64,000 nucleotides of DNA, from assembly GCF_014174355.1 (NCBI RefSeq), contig NZ_JABEQF010000004.1, forward strand, positions 310,001 to 374,000, given 5' to 3'. The translations under genes were made by a program, and so were the position numbers. Positions within the stretch are counted from its first letter, which is position 1; each line of letters starts with the position of its first letter. Below are positions 58,886 to 64,000 of the stretch, one piece after another. The notes beneath the pieces were generated by a model that saw nothing but the letters and a program-made list of their open reading frames with translations, was not told the DNA's origin and ran no database searches. Origin of the DNA: Gluconacetobacter azotocaptans. Lineage in GTDB: Bacteria; Pseudomonadota; Alphaproteobacteria; Acetobacterales; Acetobacteraceae.

Positions 58886-60166
58886 TCAGCCGGCATTCGT
58901 CAACTGACCACGCATCGGGTTGTTGGGATGCTCGGTCCAGGTCTGCATACCGTCCACCGGCTGCGGCGTCATGGTAATGCAATCGTCGACCGGGCAGACA
59001 TGGGCGCATAGGTTGCAGCCGACGCATTCCTCGTCGATGACCTCGTAACGACGTTCGTCGCCCGCCCGGATCTTGGCAATGGCCTGGTGGGACGTATCCT
59101 CGCACGCGATGTGGCACAGGCCGCATTTGATGCAGGCATCCTGGTCGATCCTGGCGATCGTCTTGAATTTCAGGTTGAGCTGGTTCCAGTGAACGTAGCG
59201 CGGCAGCGCCTGCCCCCGCAGCGCGTCGAGCGAGGCATAGCCCTTTTCGTCCATCCAGTTCGACAGCCCGTCGATCATGTCCTCGACGATCTTGAAGCCG
59301 TAATGCATGGCGGCGGTGCAGACCTGCAGGCCCGTGGCGCCCATCGCCAGGAATTCCGCCGCGTCCCGCCAGGACGAGATGCCGCCGATGCCCGAAATCG
59401 GCAGGCCGGCCATTTCGGGGTCGCGGGCGACGTCGCCCAGCATGCGCAGGGCGATCGGCTTGACCGCCGGCCCGCAATAGCCCCCATGCGTGCCCAGGCC
59501 GCCAACCACCGGCATGGGCGCCATGGCGTCGAGGTCGACGCCGACGATTGACTGGATGGTATTGATCAGCGACACCGCATCCGCGCCACCCCGGCGCGCC
59601 GCGCGGGCGGGAACCAGGATGTTGGTGATGTTGGGGGTCAGCTTCACGATCACCGGCATGCGGGTGTACTGCTTGCACCACCGCGTGACCATCTCGACAT
59701 ATTCAGGGACCTGGCCGACGGCCGAGCCCATGTTGCGTTCGGACATGCCGTGCGGACATCCGAAATTCAGCTCGATCCCGTCCGCGCCCGTATCCTCGAC
59801 CAACGGCAGGATGGCCTTCCAGCTTTCCTCCTGGCAGGGGACCATCAGGCTGACGACGACGGCGCGGTCGGGATAGTCGCGCTTGACCGAGCGGATTTCC
59901 GCCAGGTTGGTGGCCAGCGGCCGGTCGGAAATCAGTTCGATATTGTTCAGCCCGGCCATCCGGGTGCCGTTGTAGTTGACGGCGCCGTAGCGGCTGCTGA
60001 CGTTCACGACCGGGGGGTCTTCACCCAGCGTTTTCCATACCACTCCGCCCCAGCCGGCCTCGAAGGCCCGGCGGACGTTGTATTCCTTGTCGGTCGGCGG
60101 GGCGGACGCCAGCCAGAACGGGTTGGGCGAGCGGATGCCGGCAAGGGTCGTGCGCAGGTCGGCCAT
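58886..60166 (-). CDS. preA: NAD-dependent dihydropyrimidine dehydrogenase subunit PreA
   Basis: A 426-residue FMN and iron-sulfur protein. It has a dihydroorotate-dehydrogenase-like barrel ('PNPFWLASAPPTDKEYN', 'ELNFGCPHGMSERNMG', 'VIVKLTPNITNI', 'CTAAMHYGFKIVEDM') and two C-terminal 4Fe-4S motifs, 'CIKCGLCHIAC' and 'CVGCNLCAHVCP'. With PreT it reduces uracil and thymine to their dihydro forms. In mammalian DPD the active loop reads GLACGQ; here it is MGSAVGQ, without the Cys. Four bases separate it from preT. Confidence 0.94.
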   Translation of the reverse strand: MADLRTTLAGIRSPNPFWLASAPPTDKEYNVRRAFEAGWGGVVWKTLGEDPPVVNVSSRYGAVNYNGTRMAGLNNIELISDRPLATNLAEIRSVKRDYPDRAVVVSLMVPCQEESWKAILPLVEDTGADGIELNFGCPHGMSERNMGSAVGQVPEYVEMVTRWCKQYTRMPVIVKLTPNITNILVPARAARRGGADAVSLINTIQSIVGVDLDAMAPMPVVGGLGTHGGYCGPAVKPIALRMLGDVARDPEMAGLPISGIGGISSWRDAAEFLAMGATGLQVCTAAMHYGFKIVEDMIDGLSNWMDEKGYASLDALRGQALPRYVHWNQLNLKFKTIARIDQDACIKCGLCHIACEDTSHQAIAKIRAGDERRYEVIDEECVGCNLCAHVCPVDDCITMTPQPVDGMQTWTEHPNNPMRGQLTNAG

Positions 60167-60170
60167 GGGG

Positions 60171-61529
60171 TCACGCCTTCTGGAGGGGGGGATGGGACAT
60201 CAGGTCGGCATGGATCTGTTCGGCGATGTCGCGGCCGTCGCGGACCGCCGACACCGTCAGGTCAGGCCCCGGCGTACAGTCGCCGCCGGCATAGACGCCG
60301 GGGACCGTGGTCCGGCCGGCGCCGTCCACGAGGATCCGGCCCCCGGCCAAGCTGACTCCCGAACCCTCCAGCGGGTCGGCGACGAAGACCTGCCCGACGG
60401 CCAGCAGCACCATGTCCGCCGCCACTGTGAAGGACAGGCCGTCATAGACCGGCCGGCCATCCGCGCCTGGGGCGCCCTGGGTGAACGCGACCCCGGTGAC
60501 GGACCCGTCGGCGCCCCGAATATCGGTGGGTGCCGCCCAATGGCGGATGGTCACCCCGTTGGTCTGCGCCCATTCCTGTTCGACGGTGGTGGCGGACATG
60601 TGGTCCGCGCCGCGCCGATAGACCATGGTCACCTCGTCCGCGCCCAGGCGCCGGGCCTGGACGGCGGCGTCGACCGCGGTATTGCCGCCGCCGATGACCA
60701 CCACCCGCCGCCCGACGGGAACATCGGCCTTGGTCGGCGAGGCGCGCAATGTCGCGATGAAATCGACGGCGCTGACCACGCCGGCCAGATCCTGGCCTGC
60801 CAGGCCCGGCGAGCGGACCCCCGCGTGACCCAGCGTCAGCACCACGGCGTCATGATCCTCGCGCAGCGAAGGCACCGTGATATCCCGCCCCAGACAGTGG
60901 TCGGGATGCAGGACGATGCCGCCGATCTCCAGCAGGAAATCGATTTCGCGCTGGGCGAAATCGTCGGCCAGCTTGTATGCCGCCACACCGTACTCGTTCA
61001 GGCCGCCCGCCTTGGGGCGCGCGTCATAGACATCGACATCATGCCCATGCATCGCCAGGCGATGGGCGCAGGCCAGCCCGGCGGGGCCCGCGCCGACCAC
61101 GGCGACGCGTCGGCCCGTCGCGGCCGCCCGTGCGAAGGGTTGCCCGCCATGGGCCATCTGCCAGTCCGTGGCATGGCGTTGCAGCGCGCCGATCTGGATG
61201 GGTCGGGCGTCCTGCGTGTTGCGGACGCATTTCCCTTCGCACAGGATTTCGGTCGGGCAGACGCGGGCGCACGAGCCGCCCAGGATGTTGGATTCCAGGA
61301 TCGTCCGGGCCGAACCGCGCAGATTGCCCGACGCGATCTTGTGGATGAAGGACGGGATGTCGATCCCGGTCGGACAGGCCTCGATGCACGGGGCGTCGTG
61401 ACAGAAATAGCAGCGCTCGGCCTCGATGATCGCCTGATTGGCGGTCAGGGGCGGGTGGGCGTCGGCAAAATTGCGCGCCAGGACGTCGCCGGGCAGGCGC
61501 GTGGCCGCGATATCGGGGGTCTGGTCCAT
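60171..61529 (-). CDS. preT: NAD-dependent dihydropyrimidine dehydrogenase subunit PreT
   Basis: A 452-residue flavoprotein of the GltB-small-subunit type. The N-terminal domain has cysteine motifs for two 4Fe-4S clusters ('CYFCHDAPCIEACP' and 'CARVCPTEILCEGKC'), followed by FAD-binding 'VAVVGAGPAGLACAHRL' and NAD-binding 'VVVIGGGNTAVDAA'. It takes electrons from NADH and passes them to PreA. I chose ATG 61529, after which the family sequence starts; ATG 61559 is upstream. The operator at 61596-61611 controls this gene and those after it. Confidence 0.94.
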   Translation of the reverse strand: MDQTPDIAATRLPGDVLARNFADAHPPLTANQAIIEAERCYFCHDAPCIEACPTGIDIPSFIHKIASGNLRGSARTILESNILGGSCARVCPTEILCEGKCVRNTQDARPIQIGALQRHATDWQMAHGGQPFARAAATGRRVAVVGAGPAGLACAHRLAMHGHDVDVYDARPKAGGLNEYGVAAYKLADDFAQREIDFLLEIGGIVLHPDHCLGRDITVPSLREDHDAVVLTLGHAGVRSPGLAGQDLAGVVSAVDFIATLRASPTKADVPVGRRVVVIGGGNTAVDAAVQARRLGADEVTMVYRRGADHMSATTVEQEWAQTNGVTIRHWAAPTDIRGADGSVTGVAFTQGAPGADGRPVYDGLSFTVAADMVLLAVGQVFVADPLEGSGVSLAGGRILVDGAGRTTVPGVYAGGDCTPGPDLTVSAVRDGRDIAEQIHADLMSHPPLQKA

Positions 61530-61585
61530 GAGGATCTCGCTCGATCTAACTGCCGCCATTCTAGGGCTGCTTTCGGCAATTTGGT

Positions 61586-61611
61586 AGTATAAAATCTGAC
61601 CAAACGGTCAA
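61586..61611 (-). promoter_or_regulatory. Candidate preT promoter overlapping a RutR-like operator
   Basis: The palindrome CTGACCAAACGGTCAA (61596-61611) matches the E. coli RutR consensus TTGACCA-NN-TGGTCAA at 12 of 14 fixed positions. On the minus strand the same bases supply a -35-like TTGACC, and TATACT (61591-61586) makes a good -10, though the spacing of 14 bases is short. Bound regulator would block the promoter. preT starts about 57 bases past the -10. Confidence 0.75.
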
Positions 61612-61690
61612 GTTAGATGGAGAAATAAGCGAAATCCGGTCCTGTCAAACAAAAATGACTAAAATTGTGATTAATAAATAATCAATACGC

Positions 61691-63952
<2,262 letters not shown>

Positions 63953-63953
<1 letters not shown>

Positions 63954-64000
63954 TGCGCGTGCAGATGGGGCTGCGTGCGGCCGGGGCGGCCTGTCTGGTC
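63953..64000 (+). CDS. 5' end of an unidentified gene coupled to hydA
   Basis: An ATG shares one base with the hydA stop (TGATG) and the frame stays open to the window edge (16 codons, MRVQMGLRAAGAACLV). The stretch is too short to identify; coupling suggests a gene of the same locus. Confidence 0.4.

Noticed and set aside
55891..58977. Plus-strand open frame of 1028 codons opposite the permease, aminotransferase and amidohydrolase genes
   Set aside because: It spans three well-supported minus-strand genes, has an arginine/glycine/histidine-rich translation with no domain and arises from the high-GC third-position bias of the real genes.

Overview
The window looks like part of the chromosome of an acetic acid bacterium (Acetobacteraceae, Alphaproteobacteria; most like Gluconacetobacter or Komagataeibacter). 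The evidence is a membrane PQQ alcohol dehydrogenase with its tri-heme cytochrome subunit, a cyoABCD-type quinol oxidase, a class I lysyl-tRNA synthetase, alphaproteobacterial gene orders (purN-purM / hdaA-ppk-ppx; SUV3-like helicase-S4-ferredoxin) and uniformly GC-rich coding sequence. I saw no insertion sequence, prophage, CRISPR array, rRNA or tRNA gene. About 60 genes fill nearly all of it.

Layout. 1-2.3 kb: end of an iron-siderophore/cobalamin-type ABC importer (binding protein cut by the window edge, permease, ATPase). 2.4-5.1 kb: HutD-like protein, an orphan Tat-exported binding protein, hemF. 5.3-8.2 kb: cytochrome b and c1 of a bc1 complex, without an adjacent Rieske gene, overlapping mtnP. 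8.2-12.2 kb: dienelactone hydrolase, a DUF4169 protein, usg, the CIRCE-controlled groES-groEL pair and a cold-shock protein. 12.2-21.3 kb: DinG-type helicase, lysK, a truncated MprF-like protein, MarC-like protein, uracil-DNA glycosylase-like protein, sirtuin. 21.4-31.5 kb: adhA-adhB and cyoABCD, which together form an ethanol-to-oxygen respiratory route through ubiquinone, with thpR and a Bax-inhibitor-1-like protein between them. 31.7-37.9 kb: FdxA, S4 protein, SUV3-like helicase, M17 aminopeptidase, MarR-like regulator and a small secreted protein. 37.9-43.2 kb: start of a surface-polysaccharide locus (WecA-like transferase, WbpM/PglF-type dehydratase, DegT aminotransferase, an unknown protein, a HAD phosphatase). 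43.2-54.5 kb: AI-2E-type transporter, ABC-F ATPase, ndk, purN-purM, hdaA-ppk-ppx and a CDP-diacylglycerol pyrophosphatase.

54.6-64 kb: the most coherent accessory system, a reductive pyrimidine (uracil/thymine) degradation locus. It holds an NCS1 permease, an omega-aminotransferase, an N-carbamoyl-beta-alanine amidohydrolase, PreA and PreT, a RutR-like TetR regulator and a dihydropyrimidinase, with a palindrome upstream of preT that closely matches the E. coli RutR operator. Together these would import pyrimidine bases, reduce them, open the ring, hydrolyse the ureido acid to beta-alanine and ammonia, and transaminate beta-alanine.

I did not find an obviously unprecedented system. The points most worth a second look are this pyrimidine locus with its operator, the bc1 pair without a Rieske gene, the MprF-like protein that keeps its flippase but loses most of its synthase next to lysK, the long AT-rich leader upstream of cyoA, and a perfect 20-bp hairpin near 44.5 kb.
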